Source: Carex sylvatica
Lineage: Eukaryota > Streptophyta > Magnoliopsida > Poales > Cyperaceae
Length of the DNA stretch: 53,610 bases
Direction: 5' to 3'
NCBI GenBank assembly: GCA_964058845.1
Contig: CAXKVR010000217.1
Coordinates: 77,501 to 131,110 of the forward strand
Every line of letters begins with the position of its first letter. Positions within the stretch are counted from its first letter, which is position 1. The notes beneath the pieces were generated by a model. The model was not told the origin of the DNA. It saw only the letters and a program-made list of their open reading frames with translations, and made no database searches. A program made the translations under genes and the position numbers. Below are positions 34,487 through 46,309 of this stretch, one piece after another.

Positions 34487-35626
34487 AGAGAAATTTAGAT
34501 ATATACCCATCTTAACTTCTTTAATTATATATCTCCCCATCGAAACTTCAAAATTAGTTATTTCTCCATATTAATGTTATAAATAAACCCATTTCTCAAT
34601 TAAATCAATCAAAAACACTGATTAATAGTAATAGCAAAATAAAAGGACAGTTATGTCCTCCTCTTCTTTGAAGACGCTGCAGTACTACACTGTACCAGGT
34701 CGCTGTATATGACAAAGGCATGGTTAGTTGGTTACGAAACTAAATTTCAAGGAAAATCGAAAAATGTGTAATGGAGAATGGATTGAATGGGCAACTGGGT
34801 GATGCAAATCTAGGTAAGTCAATTAGAAGCCCTTAATGGGTGTACCTACCCCCAGTTTTGAGATGCACGACAGGTGTTTCGGATTTTGCTTCAACGAGTC
34901 TGAGCTAGCTTTTACTTCTTCTTTTTTGAGAAAAAGCTAGCTTTTACTCTCCTCTCAAACCATCTACCCCTACGAGTCTACCACTCTTAGCGACGGTTCT
35001 CCTAGACACTCTCCAGTACATTCTGAATTTCTGACGCAACCAAGGAGGGAACGTGTACAAAGGGAGTAGCAGCGAAAGATGAGCACGTTCTTATTTAGTT
35101 TCTCCAATATATGTTTACTTATCTCATTTTGATGTAAGATGTATGTCCAGTCGGACTGCTTTTCTTTTACAAATTTAGCTTCTCTAATGTTAAGTTTTAC
35201 CATTTTAATGTAAGACATATGTCATCGGATTGAACTACTTTTGTTAATCTATTATGCCCACATAAAAATAAGTAGACAAGATAAATGAAGTTATTGCTTA
35301 TTCTAAAATCAAGAAACCATTTTTTTTCATAATGAGTACTGCAGACGGGGTCACTAGTGTAAAGCAGCTGAAAAAAAAAATCAAGTCATTCAAAAGCCGA
35401 ATAACTGTCCTCAAGAAAGAAGCAAAAAAATAAAAAAAGATAAGGGTTCAACTGTCTTTTATTTATTTATTTATTATTAATCAGTGTTTTAATTTATTTT
35501 GTTGAGAAATAGATATATTTATAATATTAATCTATTTAGATGGAAAAATAATTAATTTTGAAGTTTTGATGGGAAAATATCTAATTACACAAGTTAATTA
35601 TGATGGACATATATCTAAATTTCTCT
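34487..35626. mobile_element. 1140-bp foldback element in the UGT-3 upstream region
   Basis: Ends AGAGAAATTTAGATATAT and its inverse, with inverted arms of about 170 bp (34487-34655 and 35440-35626). Exact flanking heptamers TAAATCT lie at 34480-34486 and 35627-35633. There is no transposase frame in the interior. A non-autonomous DNA element; superfamily uncertain. Confidence 0.85.
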
Positions 35627-35939
35627 TAAATCTATTATGGCACTGACACCCTCATTTTCATCTTTGTCTCCTTCATTGTTTTCGTTCCATTTGTAGCACT
35701 TAATTAACACCTCTAGCTATTTAGTTTTAATATGAAAATAAGATGATGGCACACCTCGAGAAATTCCTCCAGGACCAGCAGACCGCAGCCAATTATATCA
35801 CTCGATGAGCCTGATAGCATGCCAGCTGCATTTAGTCAACGAGCATCACAAAAGTACACTGTGTGCCGAGGGATCGGTTTGCGTCTAGGCAGGCGACTCT
35901 GTAGGAGGACGTTGCTGGTAAGTACCAAGGATAATAGAG

Positions 35940-36330
35940 AGTTCGGCTAGTATAATATGAGTGTCATATGGCATCAATTTCAAAATTTATTGAATAGATT
36001 TTAAATGACAAATTCAAATCATTTAAACCGATTTAGTGTGTGATGAGTTTACATACAAAATTTGTATTCTTTGAGTTATTAATTTTAGTACCAAGTCAAT
36101 TGATAAAAATGTGAAAAAATAAATGCATTAAAATTAACTTGAAAACTCTTACATTTCATCAGTTGACTTGATATTAAATAAATTGAAAAATTATAAATTT
36201 TGTATATAAACGCACAACTAATAAAGTAGGTCGGTTTGAATGATTTAGATATGTCATTTGAAGTCAATATGATGGGTTTTGAAATTAGTGTTATATAGAC
36301 TAAAATGACACTGATGTTATACTAGCTGGA
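35940..36330. mobile_element. Foldback MITE 7 upstream of UGT-3
   Basis: Left AGTTCGGCTAGTATAATATG, right inverted ATCCAGCTAGTATAACATCA, meeting near TCAGTTGACTTGATAT. The ends resemble MITE 4 and the MULE (AGTAYGGCTAA). It lies 330 bp before the TATA box of UGT-3 and is absent from UGT-1 and UGT-2. Confidence 0.72.
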
Positions 36331-36670
36331 TTTGAGAATAAGCACCTTCATATATCTTGTTTTCATATTAAAACTAAATATAGGTGCTAGGGCCTAGGTG
36401 TAATAGATGGAGCAATTTTTTTTTAATAAAATAGAGATAAGAATGTGAGTATTATTGATAATAATAAATTCAAATGACTCATTCAATATTAATAATTATA
36501 GGAAAATAAGAAAGAAAACTATTGAAAAAAAAAATTAGATATAATAAAGAGTACATAGATTTAAAAGAAATTAAAGAACATTTTTATGATACATGCATGA
36601 GAAATTAATCCTATATAAATTTTGATAAGAAAAGTTAGAATTTTTCAAAACTTATGCATTGCCTACAATT

Positions 36671-36677
36671 TATAAAA
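36671..36677 (+). promoter_or_regulatory. TATA box of UGT-3
   Basis: TATAAAA, 117 nt before the ATG at 36794, in the context GCCTACAATTTATAAAATGG that is shared with UGT-1. Confidence 0.65.
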
Positions 36678-36793
36678 TGGAACGAATTGAACGAGCTTGT
36701 CTACTTGCATCTCATACAGCATACATATGTTCAATCACTTTATGCAAAAAGAAAGAAAAATACCTTGCTCTGATTTGTTTCTGTTCCCTATCA

Positions 36794-38203
36794 ATGGAGA
36801 CGAAGGTAGTTCTCTACCCCCCCATGGGTGTAAGCCACATGATACCAATGATACAAGTAGCCAAATTGTTCACAAACCACGGCATCTCAGCCGACATTGC
36901 TGTAATTAACCCTCCGATCATGCCGACCGCAACCACTAAACTGATCTCCCAAGTTTCTTCCACCAATCCAGAGATCTCATTTAACCTTCTCCCACCCCTT
37001 CCACCTCCCTCTGAATATGCCCCTACTCCATTCACCAACATGTCTAACCTTATTCGATCAAACAACACAATCCTCCAACATTACCTCCAGTCACAATCAA
37101 AGAACTCAACCATTGCCGCCTTGGTCATTGACCCCTTCTGTATTGACGCCTTAGATGTTGCAGCGGAGCTCGGCATCCCAGCATATATATTTACACCCTC
37201 TGGAGCAACCAGCCTTGCAGTATTCCTTCGCTTACAAGAGCTAATCTCCACCTGGGACTACACAAACAAGGATATTGGAAAAACTCCGATTGTGATACCT
37301 GGTGTTCCCCTGTTGCAAGCATCTGATCTTCCAAAGGAGGTGCTTGAGTTAGGCAACAAGGATTGTGAGCATTTTATTAATGTGTATAGGCGAATGCCGG
37401 AGGCAAAAGGCATTCTGATGAACACCTTCCAGTCGCTCGAACTGCATGCAGTGATAAGTTTAAAAGATGAGCTTGGCCTCCTAACCCGGCCCATACCACC
37501 CATTTATTGCATTGGACCTTTGGTCACAGCTCCGAATGAAGGAGATGCACATCCATGTCTTAGATGGCTGGATACCCAGCCAAAGAAGAGTGTGGTATAT
37601 TTTGCATTTGGCAGTTATGGAAAATTCTCAGTTGAGCAATTGAGAGAAATAGCTTTCGGGATTGAGAAGAGTGGCCAAAAGTTCATATGGGTGGTACGCA
37701 ATCCGCCAAGTAATGACCCAAAAAAGTCATATGACCCACTGGCTGAGCCAGACTTAGATGTATTGTTGCCAGAAGGGTTCTTGAACCGGACAAAGGAACA
37801 GGGCATCGTGGTTAAGTCGTGGGCCCCACAAGTTGAGATTTTGCAGCATGAGTCACTCGGGGGATTCGTGAGTCATTGCGGTTGGAGCTCAGTACTGGAG
37901 GCAATAACCAATGCTGTACCAATTATCTGCTGGCCATTGTTTGCGGAGCAGAGGATGAACAGAGTCCTCTTGATTGAGGAAATGAAAGTTGGAGTTGAGC
38001 TCAAAGGTTGTGATGAAGGGTTGGTTTCAAGAGATGAATTGGCTGAGAAAATGAAATGGCTGATGGAATCCGAAGGAGGTAGAGAGCTAAGAAACAATGT
38101 GAGCACTCATAGAATTAATGGTTTGGGGGCATTGAGGAAAGGGGGCTCATCAAAAACAGCTTTTATGGAGTTCTTAGGAAATTTGGAACTGCAAAGTTCT
38201 TAA
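36794..38203 (+). CDS. UGT-3: UGT88-type UDP-glucosyltransferase
   Basis: 469 residues, intact, intronless, same family and likely reaction as its neighbours. His15 (GVSHM), Asp113 (VIDPF), PSPG box W343-Q386 with HCGWSS (Ser365, as in UGT-1). It has AFGS at 271-274 instead of SFGS, an unusual change next to the donor site. The TAA that ends UGT-1 and UGT-2 after LGNLEL is CAA here, so translation runs three residues further (QSS) to the next TAA. The upstream region has gained a 1140-bp foldback element and MITE 7, and the 3' flank is split by a CACTA element 635 bp after the stop. Acceptor unknown. Confidence 0.95.
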   Translation: METKVVLYPPMGVSHMIPMIQVAKLFTNHGISADIAVINPPIMPTATTKLISQVSSTNPEISFNLLPPLPPPSEYAPTPFTNMSNLIRSNNTILQHYLQSQSKNSTIAALVIDPFCIDALDVAAELGIPAYIFTPSGATSLAVFLRLQELISTWDYTNKDIGKTPIVIPGVPLLQASDLPKEVLELGNKDCEHFINVYRRMPEAKGILMNTFQSLELHAVISLKDELGLLTRPIPPIYCIGPLVTAPNEGDAHPCLRWLDTQPKKSVVYFAFGSYGKFSVEQLREIAFGIEKSGQKFIWVVRNPPSNDPKKSYDPLAEPDLDVLLPEGFLNRTKEQGIVVKSWAPQVEILQHESLGGFVSHCGWSSVLEAITNAVPIICWPLFAEQRMNRVLLIEEMKVGVELKGCDEGLVSRDELAEKMKWLMESEGGRELRNNVSTHRINGLGALRKGGSSKTAFMEFLGNLELQSS

Positions 38204-38837
38204 GGCCTTGTGGTAGTATGAATTGTTCATTCTGAATTGTGTTGTCAGTGTTAAATTTTGAATGGCTTTGCAGGAACTAATTCGTTGTCAAATTTGCATT
38301 TGCGGAAATTTCCGGTGGAAGGTGAATTCTGATTGTTGATAGAGAGCCAATTTAGTTGGCTCCATCCTAGTACGATTAGTGTGGCTGCTGTAATTGTTTT
38401 GATTGTTCGACAAACCTTTGTTAGTACTTGGTATGTTTGATGGAAGCAAATAGGGAATCCTTTATTGTTGTTGTTTTTTTTAGTATGTTTGATGGAAGCA
38501 AATAAGGAAACCTTTTTTTTTTTTTTTTTGGTATGCATTATGTCCTATGTTGTTGTTCTCCAGGAAATTAGACCTCTTTTATATGTATGCGACTTCTTAA
38601 AATTTTACTCTTTAACATGGTGATATTTCTGTACAATAAAAGGATGAACATCACCAAATTTTGTTTTCTGACAGATTTTTTTTTTTTTTCTTCTTCTTCT
38701 TCTTCTTGTTTTGCTTCTTTAACAGCCCGTAGGCCTATTACAACTGCATTTCCATATAGGATCAATAGAGAGGAACTACCCTGCCTATCCCATTTACATC
38801 GTGTACCCTGATTTGCTAAGTTATGAGCAATTGCATA
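38204..38837 (+). other. UGT-3 proximal 3' flank
   Basis: Aligns with the other copies as far as 38680. AGTATGTTTGATGGAAGCAA occurs twice (38428-38450 and 38480-38502), a small local duplication. The homologous flank resumes at 49546 after the CACTA insertion. Confidence 0.75.
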
Positions 38838-38859
38838 CACTAGTGGAAAATATCAAATC

Positions 38860-39450
38860 AGGATTGGTTATATACGCATATTAGTATTGGAATACAACCG
38901 ATCCTAATGAAGGTAATACAGATACTACAATAATCTGGATCGGTTAAATAACCGATCCAAATAGAGACTATCAAGATCGGTTGTTTAAACAATCGATCCA
39001 GATAGTTTCTATCTAAATCGGTTCTTAATTACAAATTGATCCAGATTACAAACTATCTGGATCAGAACTGATCCAGATAGTCAGTAATCTGGATCGGTTC
39101 ACTATTAAAGAACCGATCTATATTACTTTTAATTAGTTTTCAATTTTTAAATTCAGAAAATAACTATTAGGATCGGTATTAAATAGAACCGATCCAGATT
39201 ATTTTTAAATTATTTTTAATTTTTAAATTTAGAAAATAACTATTATGATCGGTTTTAAATAGAATCGATCCAGATTACAAACTATCTGGATCGGTTTTGA
39301 TCTAATAACCGATCCAGATAGTCATTAAACTGGATCGGTTCTCTTTAAAACCGATCCTAATAGTTATTTTTAATTAGTTTTTAATTTTTTAAATTCAGAA
39401 AATTACTATCTGGATCGGTTCCTAGAAAAGAACCGATCCAGATAGTTAAT
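38860..39450. repeat. Left subterminal repeat array of the CACTA element
   Basis: Around twenty copies of GGATCGGTT or AACCGATCC, many paired as short hairpins and often joined to ATCTGGAT/ATCCAGAT. This is the usual binding-site layout for CACTA-encoded proteins. Confidence 0.85.
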
Positions 39451-40636
39451 TTGAATCAAAAAAAAAATTTTATTAAATGACCAGCTTCCATATTTTGCTG
39501 GCCAAAATGCTTACTAAAATATCACAAATCCGAAATTAAATCTCACATCCTAAAATTATGTATCATACACATACACATCCTAAATTAAATATCATACACA
39601 TCATAAATTATTACAAAATATTCATGTTCATGCAAATTAAGATTACACATCCTACATTGTTGTACTTCTTCTCGGCTTAATCTCATTTAGGAAAATTTGA
39701 ACCCATATTTTCTAAAAGTCGCTCAAACGTTGTACATTATATTCCCGCATTTTTAAAAAGATAGAAGAGCATGCACAATTAATTTTGTATTTTGTTATAT
39801 TTGAAGCAACAATTCATCATTACTTTTGAAAAATATATAAATGCATATATATCCTTAAGTTCGGAAAAGCATCAATGTGTTCGTTTATTATGTCTTGCAT
39901 GAGCAACATGACATAATATGCACATTTCCAGCCGGCTGGTTGTTGTGGGCACTATATAACAAGTTTGAAAAAAAATTGAAATGTATGTTAATGAGCATAC
40001 AAATGGCTTATATGTCTAGATATTCACAATTTTTTGCATCTAGGTCCCTATAATCATATCTCAATAGAAACTATTACCTTGCAATCGTTATGAATCGTTA
40101 AAGAAGTACCCATTACCCTGACGAAGACACTGTTGAAATATGAACACATTGAACAATCAGTACTTACGAGAGATATTTAAAATAATAAAATAATAAAAAC
40201 AATCATTAGCATTCTAAACAAATGTAAAATTTAGGAAGGCACTTACTCCTCGACCGCAGCAAAGATCATTAGCATTTTTTTACTCTTCTTATCGGAATCG
40301 TACACGTACAATGCACTTTCTCTTGGTATAAGCACGGCTAATATTCAATGATTTCTGCATGTTAGATTTGTAGCATGTCATATTCTATAATTTATATGAA
40401 TTGAAAGAAATATAATAAAATTAGAATATATATATAACACTAACATATGATGGTAACGTATGAAGATCAATCCCTTGTCCCAATTTGCTTTGAGTGTTTT
40501 CCCTATGTATTGAAGTGTACCTCCTCGGTCATCATGCAGCATGGTGGCATTCGTTCGCTGGGGGTCCGTGAAACCAATCTGCTCATCGAAAAATTTCTCC
40601 TTGATGAATTTTTGCCAATACCTAAAAAAAGGAAGG

Positions 40637-43260
40637 TGTCACACCCCGCAGCCCCACGAGGCGTGACAGGTGCCTCCTGCCGTAGACATACGGTTGCCCG
40701 TATTCCTACAAGGCAAGTACGATATAATAGAAAGTAAAACACAACCAAACAAAACAAACAAATAACTAAGAAAAATAGTTCACAAATCCCAACTGGTCAG
40801 GTAATATCATACAAAACCCGTATCTCGATGTATACGCATCACCAAATGACATAGAGAACACATATATATATACAATCAAAATATAAATCTATACATGTCT
40901 CTAGTCACAATACCAGACAGCTAAGCAGCGGTGAAAACCAGGCCTACCGACCTCGTGTCTCTCTCGGATCCGCCGAACCGGTACCTGAAAAATTAACCCA
41001 AAAGAGGGGGTGAGAATTGAATTCTCAGTGCGATAAATTGCCACAAATCGTTCCTGGACTTGCAATCAAAGATTATATTCAAAAAGTAAACACAAATAAA
41101 GCTCAAATCAGTTTATAATCATATATAAACATAAATGCACAAACCCGACAACATTTATCCAAATGAAATCACAATTCAGGAATTGCCAAGATGAAATTCA
41201 AGCACACAATATTTGGTTTAACTCGATTTCCGAATATCTGGTAGTAACTACAGATGCTCCACCAAACTGGACCCCAATTCGTTCCCACTCATCTGTAGGG
41301 TTACAGACACCTACAGACGGCTGCGCCAGGTAAAACCTTTTCTCATGACACTCATATGTAGTTACAGGCTTAACTGTTTAATTAAAAGTCTGGTTCCAAT
41401 TCATATCCGGAAAATCCATATAAATCCAATTGACCATCCAAACGCATACCCCCTGGGTAATGCCTCCGATACACAGTCACCCATAACCAAAATCATAATA
41501 CAAAGTCACTTACCCCTCGTCCCAACCGGTACTGGGAACTGCCGAGGGCCAGACGATCTAAAGCTTTAGAACACTGAGCGTCAAACGTCCATGCATTAGA
41601 CTTTGACAAATCCGGATTCACCCCCTGGGTGTCGTCATCACGGTGGATGACAATAATACCATATCCACCAACCGATGGTGATATAAAGCACGGTGACTTT
41701 AATTCCAAAATCAGATCATTCAGATCAACACAAATAATAACCATACCAGCATGCAAATCAATCAGATTTAAACAATTCGAGTTTCACTTTATTTGGGCAA
41801 TGCAATGCACATGAATCAAAACACAGTTTAATTTCTGAATATAAAATATCAAACAAGTCCAGAAACCCCGCACCTGAGTAATAGCGCGCTCGACTAAGGC
41901 TCAGGCGTCTCGAACGACCCAGAAATCATTTGCCTCGTATGATTACCACCTATTTTACACGTTAAATTCGATTAACGCGTTCGATTATATCTGATAATTA
42001 ACACCATTACCAAACCCTAATTCGAATTCCAATTCAATCGGTAGTTCTGAATAAACAACATGAATCGATATGTTTTACGAAGTTATAACTCGATTAATTC
42101 CCGAATTTCACACACAAAATACCAAAATCCATTTCCATAAATCCAACCCCAAAACCCTAGTTCAACTCCAAATTCCATAAGCAAATCAATCCGATTATCG
42201 AGTTATAACGTTTCAACTCAAATTCGACTTCGAATTTCACCAAAATATAACAAATCAAATAAAATTAGGGTTTCCAAGAGAAAAGGAAGATAAATCGTAT
42301 CAATTATCACAAATTAACAACTAATCGAGCTAGAACTCGATTATGAAACCCTAATCACAAATTTCAACCGAAATCATGACAAATCGAATAACTCGAATAA
42401 ATTAGGGTTTTTCAAGAAATTACCAGGGAGAAATATATACCAAATTGAAGCTTTCTAATCGATCAAGGATCGTCAATTCAGCTCGAATCTCGATTTTCCG
42501 GTCAGTTCGATCAATTTCCGCGCTTAATTTCTCTCTCTCTCTCTCTTTCCCTTTGGTTCGGCTCTAAACCTAACTCTCACGAATGTGCTTTCAATTTTTC
42601 GGTGAAATGAAATGAGAAGAAAGGTATTTGTTTAATAAATGGGAATTTTGCACATATACCCCTCCATTTTCATAATATTACCAAACTTTGAAATGTGTGT
42701 TACAAATAGGACTTTATGTAATATTTTATTTATTAAAAAGAGAAAGAGAAAGAGAGAAGATGTTTATTTTATCCATTTTGCGAATAAGTCCCTCAAAAAT
42801 GGCAAAAATAGCAAAAATATACACCAGTGCGGATTCACTCATTCGCACTGCGGATCCATCCATCCGCATTTACTGCGCAAATAACAAACACACCCCAGTG
42901 CGGATCAATCATCCGCACTGCGGATCTGTCCAGCCGCACTCACGGCGCAGAAAAATGTCCGAGCCTAGTGCGGACGCACTGAGGCCAGTGCGGATGCTCC
43001 CATCCGCATTCAGTACTTAGCGAAATTTTCAGAAGAGTACAGAACTCACCCGCAGTGCGTGTGCCCATCCGCACCACCATCCGCACCCAGAGAAATTGCA
43101 GCCGTTTATTAAGGAACTTCTCCCAGTGCGGGTGAAGCCACCCGCAGTGCGGGTCATCCATCCGCACTGGACCGTTTTTCTATATTTATAATTCGATTCT
43201 TGACGCCTTAACTCAATTAGTCAGTATAAAAATATTTCTTATAAAATTCATTATGTCACA
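40637..43260. mobile_element. Solo LTR (2624 bp), Gypsy-like
   Basis: Begins TGTCACACCCCGCAGCCCCA, ends ATTATGTCACA, and is flanked by GAAGG at 40632-40636 and 43261-43265. TG...CA ends plus a perfect 5-bp TSD and no internal coding region point to a solo LTR. Near its right end (42825-43170) is a cluster of inverted AGTGCGGAT/ATCCGCACT units. It lies in an intron of the CACTA gene. Confidence 0.85.
42825..43170. repeat. AGTGCGGAT/ATCCGCACT cluster in the solo LTR
   Basis: The 9-mer AGTGCGGAT or its inverse, with variants, recurs about ten times, often as facing pairs separated by 6-15 nt. It is GC-rich against an AT-rich surround. Confidence 0.75.
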
Positions 43261-46200
43261 GAAGGCATACATGTGTTCTCAATTTTGTGAAATTTAAATT
43301 AAAAGTACTACATTCTACAAATTATTAAAAATATTAAACTCACAGCATCCATATCTGAATGACTGGTACAGTGAGCCACTCCCATGATGTAAGCAAGGCC
43401 GCATAATCATCTGCATAAACGAATATGGAGTCTGCTGAACAGAAAAGATCAAGTGGCAGATCGATTTTGAATTGACTGCCATCTAGCTTTGAAAATTGAT
43501 CACGCAGTTGCTTGGATGTTCGTCCCAGCTTTTCAAAATTGATATGATCAAACGCCTTGATGTGACTCGTTGCGTTCTGATCTCCAGGAACTTGTACCTC
43601 TTTGCGTGGTTCCTGCAAAATTTCATAATAAATTGAAATAAAATCCAGAATCAACTATAACTCTATCATATATATACAAATTAAGAAGTATAAGAACTTA
43701 ATAATAATATACCTCATCTAAACCTGTCAATATCATGGACATCGCCCATGCAGTGAAACTGCCGAAGTCTGATGCAAGGGTTAACTGCTCGCTATTTGGT
43801 ACAGGTAAGGGGAGGTCTAAGAAGTCCACATCCTGAATAGCATCCACCGTTACTCTTACATGGTCGGGCGACATAGGCCTACCGTGAATTATTCCACCTT
43901 GTACAATTGAAACATGAATTGTGCCTAAAGCCACTGCAAGAGTATTCCCACCTACATTCGCCTGGAGTCTGCAGCTTAGTTCTGCCTCTTGTACAAATAC
44001 ATGTATTTACTCGAATAAAATCTAAATATGTATGAAATTAAGGCATAGCCTACTGATTCAAATCTGAATTTGCATTACCTCAGTAAACTCGGAAAGATTT
44101 GCATATGGTTTGACTGGCTAGCAGTTGCTCTGAACGACTGTTGGGCTATACGTCTTTTCTTGTTGGCCCATTGTCTGCTGAAGCAACGTTGCAAACTCAG
44201 CTTTCATTTCTTGCCGCAATCTCTCCTCCACTCTTTGATCCACTCTCGCATCAAATTCTTCTTCGGACTTCGAGTAAGTACTAGTGTGTCTCCTCCTTAT
44301 CGAATATTGTTGTCATTGGAACCAGACCTCCCACTCCTCTCACCCTCCCAAGATGTTCCGAATTTGGCAGAGATTTTTCCAGAACATCATCGTATCGTAC
44401 GACGGCCAACTGGCCTTGTTTAAAAGATGCTTCTTGTTCTTCCTAAAATGACAACATGCATGTTATAACAAAATAAATTAAAGTTGAGGTTTCAATGAAT
44501 GACAATATCTAGATACTCACAATTCTGTTGATGACCGGTATGTATTTTTCTGGATAAAAGCGTTCGTTGGTCTCATCTGAGAGCTTCTGTCTTGCTAGTT
44601 TCCATGTGACGTGCCTATGCTCAATCGACAAATCAACAAACTCCTCTGTTGTCAATGCAGTACTAGTTGACCCTTGGAAAGACAGATCATTAGATGCTTT
44701 CTCGTTTGCAATCGCCTGCATAGCATCTTTGAGTCTACTCTGAAAACCCTCACCATTATAACCTCTGGATCCTAAGAAATGCGGATACTCGTTGTGGGGC
44801 TGATTCGTTTTCCCAGTCTGACTGGCATCCTACAATTTGAACAAAGAAATAATTGGCCTCAATTATAAAAAAATTTGAATTCTTAATTAATTATAGATAA
44901 GGTAGGTGGTCCATAGTAACTATCATACATCAAATTTCTCCGTCTCTCGGTACTTGCAAAATTCTTCCCAGTCTTTTTCTTCAATCTAGAGTTTACCAAA
45001 ATCGGGCGTCCCACCCTTACGCCACACTTTAGTCATTTCAGTTCACCACTTCCGATGATAAGTAGCTATTTTCTGATAATAATATTTCTTCACTTCTTCT
45101 TTGTCGACTATACCCCATTCCACCTTACAAACAAGTAGAAATCAAGAATTTAGAGTTAGTTAATATCAAATGAAATCTTGTGAAATTAGTACCAAAATTT
45201 ATTTACCTTAAGTATTTCCCATATTTTTTATTTTTTCTCATCTGAAACATCTTTCCATCATTGGAATCTTAGAGAAACATTCATTCTTATCAATATCCCA
45301 AATTTCGTTGGAAAACTCGTTGTATCTCGAGTAACAATCGGCCTGTGAAATTTGTCAAGTTCCAGCTTTTTGCCTTTCTCGTTAAACTTCTCCTTAATTT
45401 TGTTAGGCCTTCTTCCTCATTTCTTAGCCGAGGCTATCTCACTACCACCTTCCATATCTGAAGCAAGAATAGTATATATGAATGCAATAATTAAATAGGC
45501 ATATTTGAGTAAAAAGGTTTAACAATATTCCGATTATAACTCAATTAAGCAACTAGGGTTAACAATATTCTGAATTAGCAACTAGGGTTAACTCAATGCC
45601 AAATAAAATTACCAATACTTGAGCAATACCATATAAAATTAGCAATATAATTTGCAATGTCTTGGTACCAATACTTGAGCAATACCAAATAAAATTCTCA
45701 CAATGCCTTGGTACCAAGTATACTTGAGTAACTAGGGTTAACAAACAAGGTTTAGCAATTTGAAATAAACAATTTCAAATAAGCAATTTCTAATAAGCAA
45801 ATAAGAGGATTGCTAACAATTTCTAATAAGCCTTGGTACTAATTTTAATAAATAATTTATAATAAGCAACAATTTCTAATTATAAGGTCTAACAATTTGT
45901 AATCCGAATTTCTAATAAACCGAATTAGCAATAATTTCTAATAAACCAAATTAGCAACAATTTCTAATCCGAATTAACAATAATTTTTAAACAATTCCTA
46001 ATAAATCAATTTTAGAGAGGGAGAGGGAGAGGGGACTTACGCGAGTTTGAGAGAAATGTCCGGGTTTGAGAGGGAGAGGGAGGCAGAGCCAACGAGCCGA
46101 CGGAGAGATAGGGTGGAAGAGAAAGCTTGAATGGAGGAGAAGAGGTCACGGAGGAGGAGAGGGAAAGGCAACGAGCCGACAGACTAGGGTTTTGAGAAGG

Positions 46201-46309
46201 AGAGGAAGAGAGACGCACGGTGGAGCTAGGCTAAGTGCTTGAGGAGAAGAGGAAGAGAGAGGCCACGGGTTTTGAAAATTTTCAATTTTTGGCTAAGTAT
46301 TGGACCGAC

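Larger units (their letters stand above)
39860..45455 (-). pseudogene. CACTA transposase_24-DUF8039-Ulp1 fusion gene (broken)
   Basis: Exons read from ATG at 45455: (1) 45455-45210, NKIKEKFNEKGKKLELDKF; (2) 45130-44935, EVKKYYYQKIATYHRKW; (3) 44830-44519, HNEYPHFLGSRGYNGEGFQS and SIEHRHVTWKLARQKLS, transposase_24-like; (4) 44440-44075, SEHLGRVRGVGGLVP and a coiled RVEERLRQEMKAEFATLLQQ helix; (5) 43990-43705, ALGTIHVSIVQGGIIHGRPM to DFGSFTAWAM, DUF8039-like; (6) 43615-43345; (7) 40628-40440, YWQKFIKEKFFDEQIGF to FIRYHHML; (8) 40360-40250, Ulp1 H-stop-ILAVLIPRESALYVYDSD; (9) 40050-39860, CPQQPAGWKCAYYVM with the presumed catalytic Cys. Many internal stops. A solo LTR occupies the intron between (6) and (7). 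The role would have been element-encoded DNA binding plus a SUMO-protease-like domain. Confidence 0.82.

Noticed and set aside
40447..40757. Frames of 84-96 residues on both strands at the CACTA/LTR junction
   Set aside because: They cross the left border of the solo LTR. The real exon there is minus-strand 40628-40440.
42688..43167. Frames with repeated RMDDPHCGW-like or SADSLIRTADPS-like peptides
   Set aside because: Translations of the AGTGCGGAT cluster in the solo LTR, present on both strands.
46012..46218. Ser/Pro-rich minus-strand frame
   Set aside because: GA-rich leader between the CACTA gene start and the internal repeats; low complexity.
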